A stretch of DNA of 64,000 nt from Microvirga aerilata (GTDB lineage Bacteria; Pseudomonadota; Alphaproteobacteria; Rhizobiales; Beijerinckiaceae): assembly GCF_016743775.1 (NCBI RefSeq), contig NZ_JAEQMY010000010.1, positions 94,521-158,520 on the forward strand. Reading direction: 5' to 3'. Below, in pieces: positions 26,515-37,991 of the stretch (position 1 is the first letter of the stretch; each line of letters starts with the position of its first letter). The notes under the pieces were generated by a model. That model was not told the origin of the DNA and made no database searches. It saw only the letters and a list, made by a program, of their open reading frames with translations. The translations under genes were made by a program, and so were the position numbers.

Positions 26515-28209
26515 TCAGGCCACCGCGGTTGCGAGCTGGATCTGCAGCCCGTCGATCATCACGCGGTTTCGCCCGGCCGCCTTGGCTTTGTAGAGGGCGT
26601 CGTCCGCCCGTTCGATCACATCCTGGATATCGCGATCCTCTTGGCGGGCCATGGCGCCTCCAATGCTGATCGTGACGGAAAGCTGATGCTCCTGATAGGC
26701 GATGGGGAGGGTCTCGATCGTTCGGCGCAGGTTCTGGGCCACGGTGATGATGCCGCTTGCATCCACCTCGTGCACGAGAACCACGAACTCCTCTCCGCCG
26801 AACCTGGCAACCTTGTCGGATGCGCGCAGGGTCTTGGTCAAAGCGGCCCCGATAGCCCGGATCGCTTCATCGCCGGCCGCGTGCCCATAGGTGTCGTTGA
26901 CCTTCTTGAAGAAGTCGATGTCCAGGATCAGGACGGCGAGAGGCCGCTCATAGCGCTTGTAGAGACCGAAGGCATCCTCCGCGAGGAGGCCGAAGCCGCG
27001 GCGGTTGAAAAGTCCGGACAAGGCATCCGTCTCCGCCAAGTGGCGAAGGGCCGTCACGTCCTTTACATGCTGCGACGAGGTTGCGACCACCTGCTGCTCC
27101 GCAGCCCCCGCCCGGCGAAGGAGCGAGCGCAGCGCCGCCGAGAGCTGCACGATCTCCAGGGAGCCGGAAACCCGCGGAAGCTGCGAGATGGTCGGATCGC
27201 GGCCGATCTTGTTCGCCGCTTCGATGATGGCGCGCAATGGGCGCGTCACCCGCTTGGCGATGAACAGAGTGCAGATCAATCCCACGAGGGCGATGCCGCA
27301 GCCCAATCCTAGGATCGTCCAGACGATGCCTTTGGTCGCCGCGAACGCGATGCTGTCCGGCTGGCGCGAGACGATGATCCAATTGAGCCCTGGATAATCC
27401 CTGTAGCCTTCGGCGACGGCGAAGCCCGTCAGCATGGCTTCCGGCGCGCCTTGATCCTCAAAGGCTCCGGCTTTGGATTGGCGCATCGTCCGGATCTCGT
27501 CGTCGGAGAACGGCTTGCTGCCCGTGTCGGGTCCAAGCAGCATCGTTCCGTCGCCCGACAGGATCCAGATCGATTTGCCGGTCAGGCGCGCTTGTCCGCA
27601 GAGAATGGCCCGGCGCGCCTCGTCCGCCCATGTCCAGCTCAGGTGAACGCCAATGACGCCGGCCACGCGGCCCTCCGCATCGCGAACCGGGGCGGCCACG
27701 TCGACGAAGCGAAAGGGCTCGTTGTCCGGTGAGGGGCCGAGCAGCTTGGCCAGGAGTTTCGCCTCATGCACGTCGCCGACGGCCGGTCCCTTGAGGCCAT
27801 CCTGGAACCAGGGACGCGCCTCGACGGATTGACCTTCCAGCATGCCGTGCGTTGCGGCCCGGACGATCCCGTCGGGCGTGGCATAGCCGATCCAGGCATA
27901 GTCGGGGTAGGAGGCCCGCACCTGTTCGAGCACCCGGCGGATTTCTGCGGGATCGCCGGACCAGACTGTCCTCAGGGGCGGCATCGCTGCCAGGTTGCGA
28001 GCCTCCCGATAGCGCTCGAACATGCCCCGATCCAGGATGCTGGCCGTGAGCGCCGCCTCCTGTGCCGCATGATGCATGACGATCTGTCGAACCCGGCTCT
28101 GGGCAATGTAGGCCGCACCTGCCGCCAGAATGCACATGAGGGCAAGGCACAGTACGCTGACAAGCAGGGTGAGCTGCTGCCGGAGCGATTGATGTCGCAT
28201 TCTCACCAT
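26515..28209 (-). CDS. membrane diguanylate cyclase (Cache-HAMP-GGDEF)
   Basis: A 564-residue protein. Helices near 15-37 and 290-312 enclose a periplasmic dCache-like sensor with P-W-F-Q-D-G and a later P-G-L-N-W-I-I-V-S. A HAMP region follows, then a GGDEF domain with G-G-E-E-F near 470 and an intact inhibitory site R-A-S-D exactly five residues before it. The catalytic core is complete, so it should make c-di-GMP with feedback control. The ATG at 28209 is used; ATG 28200 is also possible. Confidence 0.9.
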   Translation of the reverse strand: MVRMRHQSLRQQLTLLVSVLCLALMCILAAGAAYIAQSRVRQIVMHHAAQEAALTASILDRGMFERYREARNLAAMPPLRTVWSGDPAEIRRVLEQVRASYPDYAWIGYATPDGIVRAATHGMLEGQSVEARPWFQDGLKGPAVGDVHEAKLLAKLLGPSPDNEPFRFVDVAAPVRDAEGRVAGVIGVHLSWTWADEARRAILCGQARLTGKSIWILSGDGTMLLGPDTGSKPFSDDEIRTMRQSKAGAFEDQGAPEAMLTGFAVAEGYRDYPGLNWIIVSRQPDSIAFAATKGIVWTILGLGCGIALVGLICTLFIAKRVTRPLRAIIEAANKIGRDPTISQLPRVSGSLEIVQLSAALRSLLRRAGAAEQQVVATSSQHVKDVTALRHLAETDALSGLFNRRGFGLLAEDAFGLYKRYERPLAVLILDIDFFKKVNDTYGHAAGDEAIRAIGAALTKTLRASDKVARFGGEEFVVLVHEVDASGIITVAQNLRRTIETLPIAYQEHQLSVTISIGGAMARQEDRDIQDVIERADDALYKAKAAGRNRVMIDGLQIQLATAVA

Positions 28210-28369
28210 GTCTGCTGGCCTGCCGGAAATCCTGTTCGAGGATGAAGCATTATCCCATCAATCTTACTTTAGGGTATCTTTGCGGGGCGATCATGAAGGC
28301 CGCCGCTTCCCTGGAGGATTGAAAAAGACACCCCGGGGTGTAACCTTGGCAAAACCCTGGAGGAGATGG

Positions 28370-28834
28370 ATGGTGCTTTACCTGTTGGCTCTCCTCATCG
28401 GGGTCATCGCCGGCCTGCGCGCCATGACGGCTCCCGCAGCGGTCAGTTGGGCAGCCTCCCTTGGGCTGCTCAATCTCGAGGGAACCTGGCTTGCCTTTCT
28501 GGGCTATCGCTTCACGCCCTGGCTCCTCACGGCTCTGGCCATCGGAGAACTGGTCACCGATCAACTCCCCACCACGCCGAGCCGCAAGGTTCCGGTCGCG
28601 TTCGCCACGCGGATCCTCTCGGGAGCTCTGTGCGGCGCAGCCATCGGGGTTGCGGGCGGTGCCTTGCTGGGCGGGGCGATCGCCGGAGCCCTTGGGTCTG
28701 TTGTCGGTACCTTGGGAGGAGCAGCGATCCGGGCGCGCCTGGCTGCCGCCTTCGGCAAGGATCGTCCTGCCGCATTGCTGGAAGATGCGGTCGCGATCCT
28801 TGGCGCCGCGTTGATCGTGGGAGCCGTTCCATGA
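28370..28834 (+). CDS. DUF4126-type membrane protein
   Basis: A 154-residue protein with four or more hydrophobic segments and the family opening L-L-I-G-V-I-A-G-L-R-A-M-T-A-P-A-A-V-S-W, then G-E-L-V-T-D-Q-L-P-T-T-P-S-R. Function unknown. The ATG at 28370 follows AGGAG. The final A of its TGA is inside the start of the next gene (ATGA), so the two are coupled. Confidence 0.75.
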   Translation: MVLYLLALLIGVIAGLRAMTAPAAVSWAASLGLLNLEGTWLAFLGYRFTPWLLTALAIGELVTDQLPTTPSRKVPVAFATRILSGALCGAAIGVAGGALLGGAIAGALGSVVGTLGGAAIRARLAAAFGKDRPAALLEDAVAILGAALIVGAVP

Positions 28835-30210
28835 CGCAGTCTTTAGATGCCATCGTCATCGGCGCCGGACAGGCGGGGCCTTCCCTCGCCGGGCGGCTGA
28901 CCAAGGCGGGCATGAAAGTGGCCCTCGTCGAGCGCAAGCTCTTTGGCGGAACCTGCGTCAATACCGGCTGCATGCCCACCAAGACGCTGGTGGCCAGCGC
29001 CTATGCGGCCCACCTCGCCCGCCGGGGAGAGGATTTCGGCGTTGCGATCGCGGGTTCCGTCGGCATCGACATGAAGCGGGTCAAAGCCCGCGCCGACACG
29101 GTCTCGACCAATGCCCGATCCAACGTGGAGGCATGGCTGCAAGGCATGGACGGTCTGACGGTCATCAGGGGCCACGCCCGCTTCGAGGGGCCTGATCGCA
29201 TTCGCGTGGGCGACGAACTCCTGCAAGCACCGCGCATCTTCATCAATGTCGGCGGCCGGGCGAGCATTCCGGCCATGCCGGGCGTCGGCACGGTCGAATA
29301 CCTCACCAACACATCGATCCTCCAGCTCGATGCCATTCCGCGCCATCTGGTCGTGGTCGGCGGCAGCTATATCGGGCTCGAATTCGCGCAGATCTATCGC
29401 CGTTTCGGCGCTCAGGTCACGGTCGTGGAGAAAGGGCCGCGCCTGATCGCCCGGGAGGACGAAGACGTGTCCGAGGCTGTTCGGGATATCCTCGCCGCCG
29501 AGGGGATTACCGTTCGCACCAACGCCACCTGCATCGGGTTCAAGCCGCATCCCGACGGCGTGGCGGTCGATGTCGACTGCACCTCCGGCGAGCCGGTGGT
29601 GGCCGGCTCGCATGTGCTGCTTGCCGTCGGGCGTCGTCCCAATACAGATGATCTCGGCCTCGATCGGGCAGGCGTCACGGTGGATGAGAAAGGCGCCATC
29701 AAGGTGGACGACACGCTTGCAACGAGCGTGCCCGGCATCTGGGCCTTGGGGGACTGCAACGGTCGCGGCGCCTTCACCCACACGGCCTATAACGATTACG
29801 AGATCGTCGCCGCCAACCTTCTCGACGGGGCAGCCCGCCGGGTCAGCGACCGGATTTCAGGCTATGCGCTTTATGTCGACCCGCCGCTGGGCCGCGTCGG
29901 CATGACGGAGTCGGAGGCGCGCAAGACGGGTCGAAATCTTCTCGTTTCCAAGCGCCCGATGGCGCGGATCGGGCGCGCCATCGAGAAGGACGAGACCAAG
30001 GGCTTCATGAAGATCGTCGCCGATCAGGACACCAAGCAGATCCTCGGCGCGGCCATCCTGGGAACGGGCGGCGACGAGGCGATCCACGGCATTCTGAACA
30101 TGATGAACGCCGGAGCCGAGTACCCGACCCTGCAATGGGCGGTGCCGATCCATCCAACCGTTTCAGAGTTGATCCCGACGGTTTTGGGGGACTTGAAGCC
30201 CACAGGGTGA
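28831..30210 (+). CDS. FAD-dependent disulfide oxidoreductase (mercuric-reductase-like, no metal domain)
   Basis: A 459-residue class-I pyridine-nucleotide disulfide oxidoreductase. FAD-binding G-A-G-Q-A-G-P (11-17), redox pair C-V-N-T-G-C, NAD(P)-binding G-G-S-Y-I-G-L-E-F-A, second FAD motif G-D-C-N, and a dimerisation domain with H-P-T-V-S-E-L. No N-terminal HMA or C-terminal CC pair, so mercury reduction is not implied. The start is the ATG overlapping the DUF4126 stop. Confidence 0.88.
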   Translation: MTQSLDAIVIGAGQAGPSLAGRLTKAGMKVALVERKLFGGTCVNTGCMPTKTLVASAYAAHLARRGEDFGVAIAGSVGIDMKRVKARADTVSTNARSNVEAWLQGMDGLTVIRGHARFEGPDRIRVGDELLQAPRIFINVGGRASIPAMPGVGTVEYLTNTSILQLDAIPRHLVVVGGSYIGLEFAQIYRRFGAQVTVVEKGPRLIAREDEDVSEAVRDILAAEGITVRTNATCIGFKPHPDGVAVDVDCTSGEPVVAGSHVLLAVGRRPNTDDLGLDRAGVTVDEKGAIKVDDTLATSVPGIWALGDCNGRGAFTHTAYNDYEIVAANLLDGAARRVSDRISGYALYVDPPLGRVGMTESEARKTGRNLLVSKRPMARIGRAIEKDETKGFMKIVADQDTKQILGAAILGTGGDEAIHGILNMMNAGAEYPTLQWAVPIHPTVSELIPTVLGDLKPTG

Positions 30211-30216
30211 GGCAAA

Positions 30217-30254
30217 GATCTTCGGGTGGAAGCGGACTTTCACACCCGAAGATC
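30217..30254. terminator. hairpin between convergent oxidoreductase gene and gyrB
   Basis: A perfect 12-bp stem, GATCTTCGGGTG (30217-30228) with CACCCGAAGATC (30243-30254). It ends eight bases before the gyrB stop. The minus-strand side is followed by TTT only, so termination may be weak. Confidence 0.6.
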
Positions 30255-30262
30255 CATGTTGC

Positions 30263-32975
<2,713 letters not shown>

Positions 32976-32996
<21 letters not shown>

Positions 32997-33032
32997 TCAG
33001 CGAGCCGCAATGGCCGCGGCAGCTCCGGCCAT
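32976..33032. repeat. 20-bp perfect inverted repeat across the lysE-type stop codon
   Basis: Positions 32976-32995 and 33013-33032 are exact reverse complements (20 of 20), with 17 bases between. The left arm lies past the gene, the loop holds its TGA, and the right arm encodes part of the C-terminal Ala-rich tail. Confidence 0.8.
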
Positions 33033-33611
33033 CACCGCACCCGTGCTCTTGTTGAGGATGCGCAGGGCCTTCGGGCTGGTGAAGAGCCGCCGGGCCCGGG
33101 AGGCCAAGCCGATATAAATCGCAAAGACCACTGCCAGAACGGCGAAGGTGGCAGCTACCAGTTCCGCATAGCCGAGAAGCGTCACCTGCGTGAGGTCGAG
33201 GATCGTGGGCAGGAGGGCCAGGTAGAACACGATAGGCTTGGGATTTCCCAAGGTTAGGGCAAGCCCGCCCAGGAGAAGCCGGGACGGCCTTTCCGCCGCC
33301 GTCTCGGCCCCGGCATCCAGGGTTTCCGCCGGTGCGGTCCAGAGCTTGTAGGCGATGTAGAGCAGATAAGCCGCGCCCGCATATTTGATGACCAGGAAGA
33401 TCCCGTGAAAAGCCTGTGCGATGGCCGCCAGCCCCAGGATCGCGAAGGTCAGCCACACCACGTCGCCAAGCGCCACCCCGATGCTGAACGCGATCGCTCC
33501 TTGCGGCCCCCGTCCCAGCACCCGGGCCACGATGGCAGCAATGCCCGGGCCCGGCGAGGCTGCGGCGATAAAGAGCGCAGTGGCGAAGACGAGGAGGCCT
33601 GCAAGGTCCAT
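32997..33611 (-). CDS. LysE/RhtB family exporter
   Basis: A 204-residue amino-acid exporter with six hydrophobic segments and the family motif A-A-A-S-P-G-P-G-I-A-A-I-V-A-R in helix 1, then L-G-N-P-K-P-I-V-F-Y in the middle. Substrate is unknown. The ATG at 33611 is chosen because the upstream extension to 33653 begins with GTG and is hydrophilic. A long inverted repeat spans the stop codon. Confidence 0.88.
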   Translation of the reverse strand: MDLAGLLVFATALFIAAASPGPGIAAIVARVLGRGPQGAIAFSIGVALGDVVWLTFAILGLAAIAQAFHGIFLVIKYAGAAYLLYIAYKLWTAPAETLDAGAETAAERPSRLLLGGLALTLGNPKPIVFYLALLPTILDLTQVTLLGYAELVAATFAVLAVVFAIYIGLASRARRLFTSPKALRILNKSTGAVMAGAAAAIAAR

Positions 33612-33680
33612 GGGTCTAACGGAGAGAACGGAATGACGGTGTTGCGGCACCACTTTAGACCGTGGCCGCGTCTTGCACCA

Positions 33681-34841
33681 TCAAGCAATATTGATGGGTT
33701 CGATCACTCCGGGCTGCACTTGCAGCACATCGGCTCGCCCCTGCAGCTCGGAAAACAGGCTAGGATCGGCACCCGTCATCCAGACCTGGCCTCCCAGGGA
33801 CTCCAGGGCCGCGAAGAGGCCGGCCCGGCGGCGGGGGTCGAGATGGGCGGCGACTTCGTCGAGCAGCACGAAAGGGGCGATGCCGCTCATGCTGGCGACG
33901 AGCCGCGCATGGGCCAGCACGAGGCCGATGAGCAGGGCCTTCTGCTCGCCCGTGGAGGCGGTATTGGCCGGAATGTCCTTGGGGCCGTGGCGCACGAGCA
34001 GGTCCGAGGCCTGTGGGCCTACGAGGGTGCGGCCCGCGGCCCGGTCGCGGGAGCGGTACTCGCGCAAGATCGCCCGGTACCGGTCCTCGGCATCGACGGC
34101 AGGCAAGGTGGTCACCAAGGTATCGAGATCGCCTTCGAGGCCCATCGTGGCGAAGGGGAAGGGAGATTCTTCGGTCCGGGTTTCCAGGATGAGCTGGCTA
34201 AGGCGCTCAACCGTCTCGCGGCGGGCGGCCGCCACCGCAATGGCGAGCTCCGCCACCTCGCGCTCGAGCGCATCGAGCCAGAGCCGGTCGTCGGGGTTTT
34301 CCTCCAGCACCCGGTTGCGGGAGCGCAAGGCACGCTCCAGGGCGTTCACCCGTGTGCCGTGCTCCGCATCGACGGCGAGCACGAGCCGGTCCAGGAAGCG
34401 GCGCCGGTCGCCCGCGGGGCCGCGAAACAGCGCGTCGAGATCGGGAGTAAGCCAGACGATGCGCAGGTACTCGGCAAAGGCCGTAGGCGAGGAGGCGGAC
34501 GCCCCGTCGATGCGGCAGATGCGCGAGGCTCTGGCGTTCTCGCTCTGCGGCTCAAGCCCCGTGCCGAGGCGGTGCTCGCCGTAAGGGGCATCGAGCGTGA
34601 CCGAAACCGCGAAGGAGCCCGGGCCGTCTTTCCGGGCCATCTCGCCAAGCTCGGCGCGCCGCAGGCCACGGCCCGGCATGAACAGGGAGATCGCCTCCAG
34701 CACATTGGTCTTGCCGGCGCCGTTTTCACCAACCAGCGCCACAAGCGAGCGCGAAACGGGCAGGTCCAGGCTCGCATAGGTGCGGAAATCCTGAAGGATC
34801 AGACGGGCGATTCGGGAGGCGGCAATGGGGGTGGAGGACAT
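33681..34841 (-). CDS. recF: DNA replication/repair protein RecF
   Basis: A 386-residue SMC-like ATPase: Walker A G-E-N-G-A-G-K-T-N (38-46), signature S-T-G-E-Q-K-A, Walker B F-V-L-L-D-E-V-A-A-H-L-D. RecF helps load RecA at gaps together with RecOR. Normally follows dnaN directly; here a three-gene cassette separates them. Confidence 0.95.
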   Translation of the reverse strand: MSSTPIAASRIARLILQDFRTYASLDLPVSRSLVALVGENGAGKTNVLEAISLFMPGRGLRRAELGEMARKDGPGSFAVSVTLDAPYGEHRLGTGLEPQSENARASRICRIDGASASSPTAFAEYLRIVWLTPDLDALFRGPAGDRRRFLDRLVLAVDAEHGTRVNALERALRSRNRVLEENPDDRLWLDALEREVAELAIAVAAARRETVERLSQLILETRTEESPFPFATMGLEGDLDTLVTTLPAVDAEDRYRAILREYRSRDRAAGRTLVGPQASDLLVRHGPKDIPANTASTGEQKALLIGLVLAHARLVASMSGIAPFVLLDEVAAHLDPRRRAGLFAALESLGGQVWMTGADPSLFSELQGRADVLQVQPGVIEPINIA

Positions 34842-34959
34842 GCACCCCCTTCTTTCAGGACTGGGCCTGAAAGATCAAGAGACACGTCCATCCGGTTCAT
34901 CCGACAGGCTGCGGCAAGTGCTGCCGGCCGATGCTCCGGGGCGTCAGCCTGGGACGGAT

Positions 34960-36408
34960 TTATGAATAGTAGCGCTTGATGATGGTTGCCACCGTGGCAA
35001 GGCCTCCGACAAGTCCGCAGAACGTGAAAACCGACAGTTTGAGGCTCTCGGATCTGAAGCGCTCGGATTTCGGCAGCAGGAACACAAGAAACGGCAGGAT
35101 GGGCAGGAAGTAGCGTCCCTGGACGCCTTCGATGGGCCCTGGCGAGCCCAATGGGTTCCAGATGAGATAAAGGCTCAGGAAGATAAGCGCGACCGATAAG
35201 GCGAAGCCCGCCAGAGCGATCCAGCGGATGAGCGGCTGAACGGAAACCCCATCCATGACCAGGACTGCGGCGAAGCCCAAACCCAGCACGACGTAAACAC
35301 CGTGCGGAAGAGGGGCATCCAGCCAGCCGAGAACTCCGACGATCTGCGACAGGTAGGAATGCAGATGAGCATAAAGGGTCGAAAAAGCGAGGCTGGGGAT
35401 CTCAAGGGGGTGGGACAGGAGAAAGGCGATCTGGTCGCCAGGATCGGTTTGGATCCGAATGCTGTGCTTCACGGCACCGGCATTGCTGATCTTTGCCCAA
35501 AGAACCGGGATAAGCACCAGCACCATGCATGCCAGGATGTACTTCACAGCTCCCTTGCGGGGCCGCGGCTCTGCCCACCAGAGCGCGACGAGGGCGACGA
35601 GGGCGACCGGCAGATAAGGCAGTTTCGTGGCCCCGGTGAAGGCCCCGAGAACAACGACTGCAAACACTGTTGACGAACTGACCTTTCGCCGCACGACCGC
35701 CGTGATCGTCAATGCGAACATCAGCAGCGATCCGGCGATCACAAGCCCATCCGGGGACGTGGATGCAAGCTGATGAAGCGTCATCGGCAGCGCGCCGATC
35801 AGAGCGATGAAGTGCTTTCCCTCCGCCGCGACGTGAATGGCAAAGGCAATGATCAGAAAGCAGATGACAGCATTGAGCATGCTTGCAAGCTGAAGGGACT
35901 GGACCAGACGAAGATCCAAGGCCTGGGCGATCTTGAGGCCGACGGCTTGCGGAATGAAGGCTGCGGGGAAATAGACGGAGGAGTTGAAGCGCCTGAGCCT
36001 TTCGTTGCCTGACCAGCCAAATTCCTGAAAGACCGGCAGCGCAGTGTCCAAGGATTCGAAACGCCTTTTGTTGACCTCCGAGCCGAGGCGGAACCAGGCG
36101 TTATCGACCATGCCCTTGGGATGAAGGCCCGGAACGGCCTCCTCCGTCAGAACGACACCCTTCGAGATCTGGTAGGCCCGGGCCACATGGGAGGCCTCGT
36201 CCGGATTGCCGAGGGGCTGGCGGAAGAAAACCAGAAACAAGACCGTGGGAACGCAGATGATCAGATAAAGCAGGGGCAGAAAACGAACGGAATAGATGCT
36301 CCCCGCAGGTCGTTCCTTGAGGAGTGCGTTCGGCCAGGAGGCTAGGTGGCTCCTCCAGGAAGGCCGGGGCACAAGGACGGCGTCTCGTCTGTCTGAGGGA
36401 GAATGCAT
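34960..36408 (-). CDS. DUF2142 multi-pass membrane protein, GT-C-like
   Basis: A 482-residue protein with about 11-12 membrane helices and a first outer loop containing G-N-P-D-E-A-S-H, the acidic D-E motif typical of DUF2142 and similar to the first-loop acidic residues of GT-C glycosyltransferases. Such proteins are thought to transfer sugars from polyprenyl phosphate outside the membrane. It starts nine bases after the flippase-like gene, forming an operon. The exact substrate cannot be told. Confidence 0.78.
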   Translation of the reverse strand: MHSPSDRRDAVLVPRPSWRSHLASWPNALLKERPAGSIYSVRFLPLLYLIICVPTVLFLVFFRQPLGNPDEASHVARAYQISKGVVLTEEAVPGLHPKGMVDNAWFRLGSEVNKRRFESLDTALPVFQEFGWSGNERLRRFNSSVYFPAAFIPQAVGLKIAQALDLRLVQSLQLASMLNAVICFLIIAFAIHVAAEGKHFIALIGALPMTLHQLASTSPDGLVIAGSLLMFALTITAVVRRKVSSSTVFAVVVLGAFTGATKLPYLPVALVALVALWWAEPRPRKGAVKYILACMVLVLIPVLWAKISNAGAVKHSIRIQTDPGDQIAFLLSHPLEIPSLAFSTLYAHLHSYLSQIVGVLGWLDAPLPHGVYVVLGLGFAAVLVMDGVSVQPLIRWIALAGFALSVALIFLSLYLIWNPLGSPGPIEGVQGRYFLPILPFLVFLLPKSERFRSESLKLSVFTFCGLVGGLATVATIIKRYYS

Positions 36409-36417
36409 TCTTTGAAA

Positions 36418-36786
36418 CTACTTGATCGTGATGAGGTAAATTCCAAGCGCGATCGCCGCCAATCCAGGAATGAGGAAACGCGGCAGCTGCTCCCCGAAAA
36501 AGATCGTGCTGACGATGGGAATGAACGCGAAAGCAAGCGCGTTGAACATGAAGGCTACGGAGAGCGGTATCGTCCGCAAGGCCGTGATCCATGCCACCGT
36601 CGATATCATGTAAAGCGAGAGCGCGCCTGCCACCGCGGCAAGCGGCGCGAAGTTGCGGCGGATCAGTTCGGCGATGGGCTCGCCGGGAATAAAATCGAAA
36701 CGCAATGCGGAGTATTTGAAGATCGTCTGCCCGATCGCGATCACGATCACCGAGAACAGGGCCAGGGCATAGGCGTTGACGTTCAT
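36418..36786 (-). CDS. EamA/SMR-type four-helix membrane protein, possible sugar-lipid flippase
   Basis: A 122-residue protein with four hydrophobic helices, of the small-multidrug-resistance fold, like ArnE/ArnF-type subunits: Q-T-I-F-K-Y-S-A at helix 1, W-I-T-A-L-R-T-I-P-L-S-V-A-F in the middle and F-F-G-E-Q-L-P near the end. It sits between a GT2 and a DUF2142 gene, so moving a polyprenyl-linked sugar is the best inference. Its ATG overlaps the stop of the GT2 gene (ATGA). Confidence 0.72.
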   Translation of the reverse strand: MNVNAYALALFSVIVIAIGQTIFKYSALRFDFIPGEPIAELIRRNFAPLAAVAGALSLYMISTVAWITALRTIPLSVAFMFNALAFAFIPIVSTIFFGEQLPRFLIPGLAAIALGIYLITIK

Positions 36787-37796
36787 GGCGCGCTCTTGCG
36801 ATGGCGCAAGGCCCTGCCGGGCCGCTTCGATTTCTCGAGCCGCGGGTGAAGTGCCGTGCTGGGCGTCGAGTGGATGTCGTAGTTGAGAAAGGCCAGCAGC
36901 AACTGCGTGCCGACGATGATCGGCATGGCCGCCAGCATCACGGTTCCGGCGCTCGCATAGGACTCGGACTGCCAGTTCAGCAGCCCGAAGACGGTTCCGA
37001 AGGCAAGGAGGGCCAGGCCCAGCAGAAGTTCGATGGAGGCGAGGCTGAAATCCCGCAGGAAGTACCGGTAGAAAATCCGCTTGAGGAGGTTTTTCAGGTG
37101 CCCTTTTGCGAACCGCAGGATTTCCTTGTGCGGCTGCATGCTGCTCTGCTCGTCCGCGTAATGGGCATGCATGGGAATGTCCACGACCCTGGCCTCGACC
37201 ACGCCCAGCCGAAACAGCAGGTCCGACTCGAAGAAGTAGCGCTTGCTGATCTTCTCCACGGGCAGGAGGCTCATGAGGCTTGCGTGAATGGCAAAGAAAC
37301 CGTTCGTCGGATCGAAGCTGTGCCAGTAGCCGGTCGAGAACTTGGCCATGAAGGAGAGGCCGGCATTGCCGATCAGGCGCGCCCGCGGCATGGTCATCAC
37401 CCCTTCGGGCTCAAAGAACCTGTTGCCCTTGGCGAAATCGGCCTCGGAGGACAGGATGACGGCCGTGAAAGCGGGAATGAGGCGCGGATCCATTTGGCCG
37501 TCGCCGTCGATCTTCACGATCACATCCACGTCGTCCTCAGCGGCTCGGGCCATGCCGGCCAACGTCGCCCCGCCGACCCCAAGGTTGACCTCGTTGAAGA
37601 TGACCCTGATCCGCGGGTCGTCAATGGACTCGCTTACATAGCGACCCGTTTCTTCAGGGCAGCGGTCGTCGACCACGTAGATGAAATCCACCTCCGGTCC
37701 GATTTCGCCGATAACCGATGCGATGTGCTTCCGGACCCGAAAGCACGGAATGACGACCGCAACCTTCCTGTCACCGTGAAGCTTGCTTGAAGACAT
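36783..37796 (-). CDS. family 2 glycosyltransferase, polyprenyl-phosphate type
   Basis: A 337-residue GT2 enzyme. V-A-V-V-I-P-C-F opens the GT-A domain; the nucleotide-sugar site is K-I-D-G-D-G-Q-M-D (DxD-like). After about residue 240 two membrane helices follow (F-S-L-A-S-I-E-L-L-L-G-L-A and G-T-V-M-L-A-A-M-P-I-I-V), the layout of DPM1/GtrB-like enzymes that attach sugar to polyprenyl phosphate. ATG at 37796 preferred over GTG at 37820. First gene of the cassette. Confidence 0.83.
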   Translation of the reverse strand: MSSSKLHGDRKVAVVIPCFRVRKHIASVIGEIGPEVDFIYVVDDRCPEETGRYVSESIDDPRIRVIFNEVNLGVGGATLAGMARAAEDDVDVIVKIDGDGQMDPRLIPAFTAVILSSEADFAKGNRFFEPEGVMTMPRARLIGNAGLSFMAKFSTGYWHSFDPTNGFFAIHASLMSLLPVEKISKRYFFESDLLFRLGVVEARVVDIPMHAHYADEQSSMQPHKEILRFAKGHLKNLLKRIFYRYFLRDFSLASIELLLGLALLAFGTVFGLLNWQSESYASAGTVMLAAMPIIVGTQLLLAFLNYDIHSTPSTALHPRLEKSKRPGRALRHRKSAP

Positions 37797-37934
37797 GAAT
37801 GATACTCGCGAGAGGCCCACTCATGTAGCCAAGAATTGCAGGCGCGACAACCGATCCGAGCAGGCCATGCTCCGCCGGAGCCCAGGAACGCGGATGCCTG
37901 GGCAGCGCCGGTCAAGTCTTTCCAAAGGGAAGGG

Positions 37935-37980
37935 GGCGCCTTCAGCCGGCGGCCCCGGGGCTGCGCAGCCCCAAGGCGCC
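37935..37980. terminator. hairpin at the dnaN 3' end
   Basis: GGCGCCTT (37935-37942) pairs with AAGGCGCC (37973-37980), with an inner palindrome GGGGCTGCGCAGCCCC (37957-37972). It lies 11 bases past the dnaN stop on the minus strand; no clear T-run. Confidence 0.5.
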
Positions 37981-37991
37981 TGGATCAAGGA

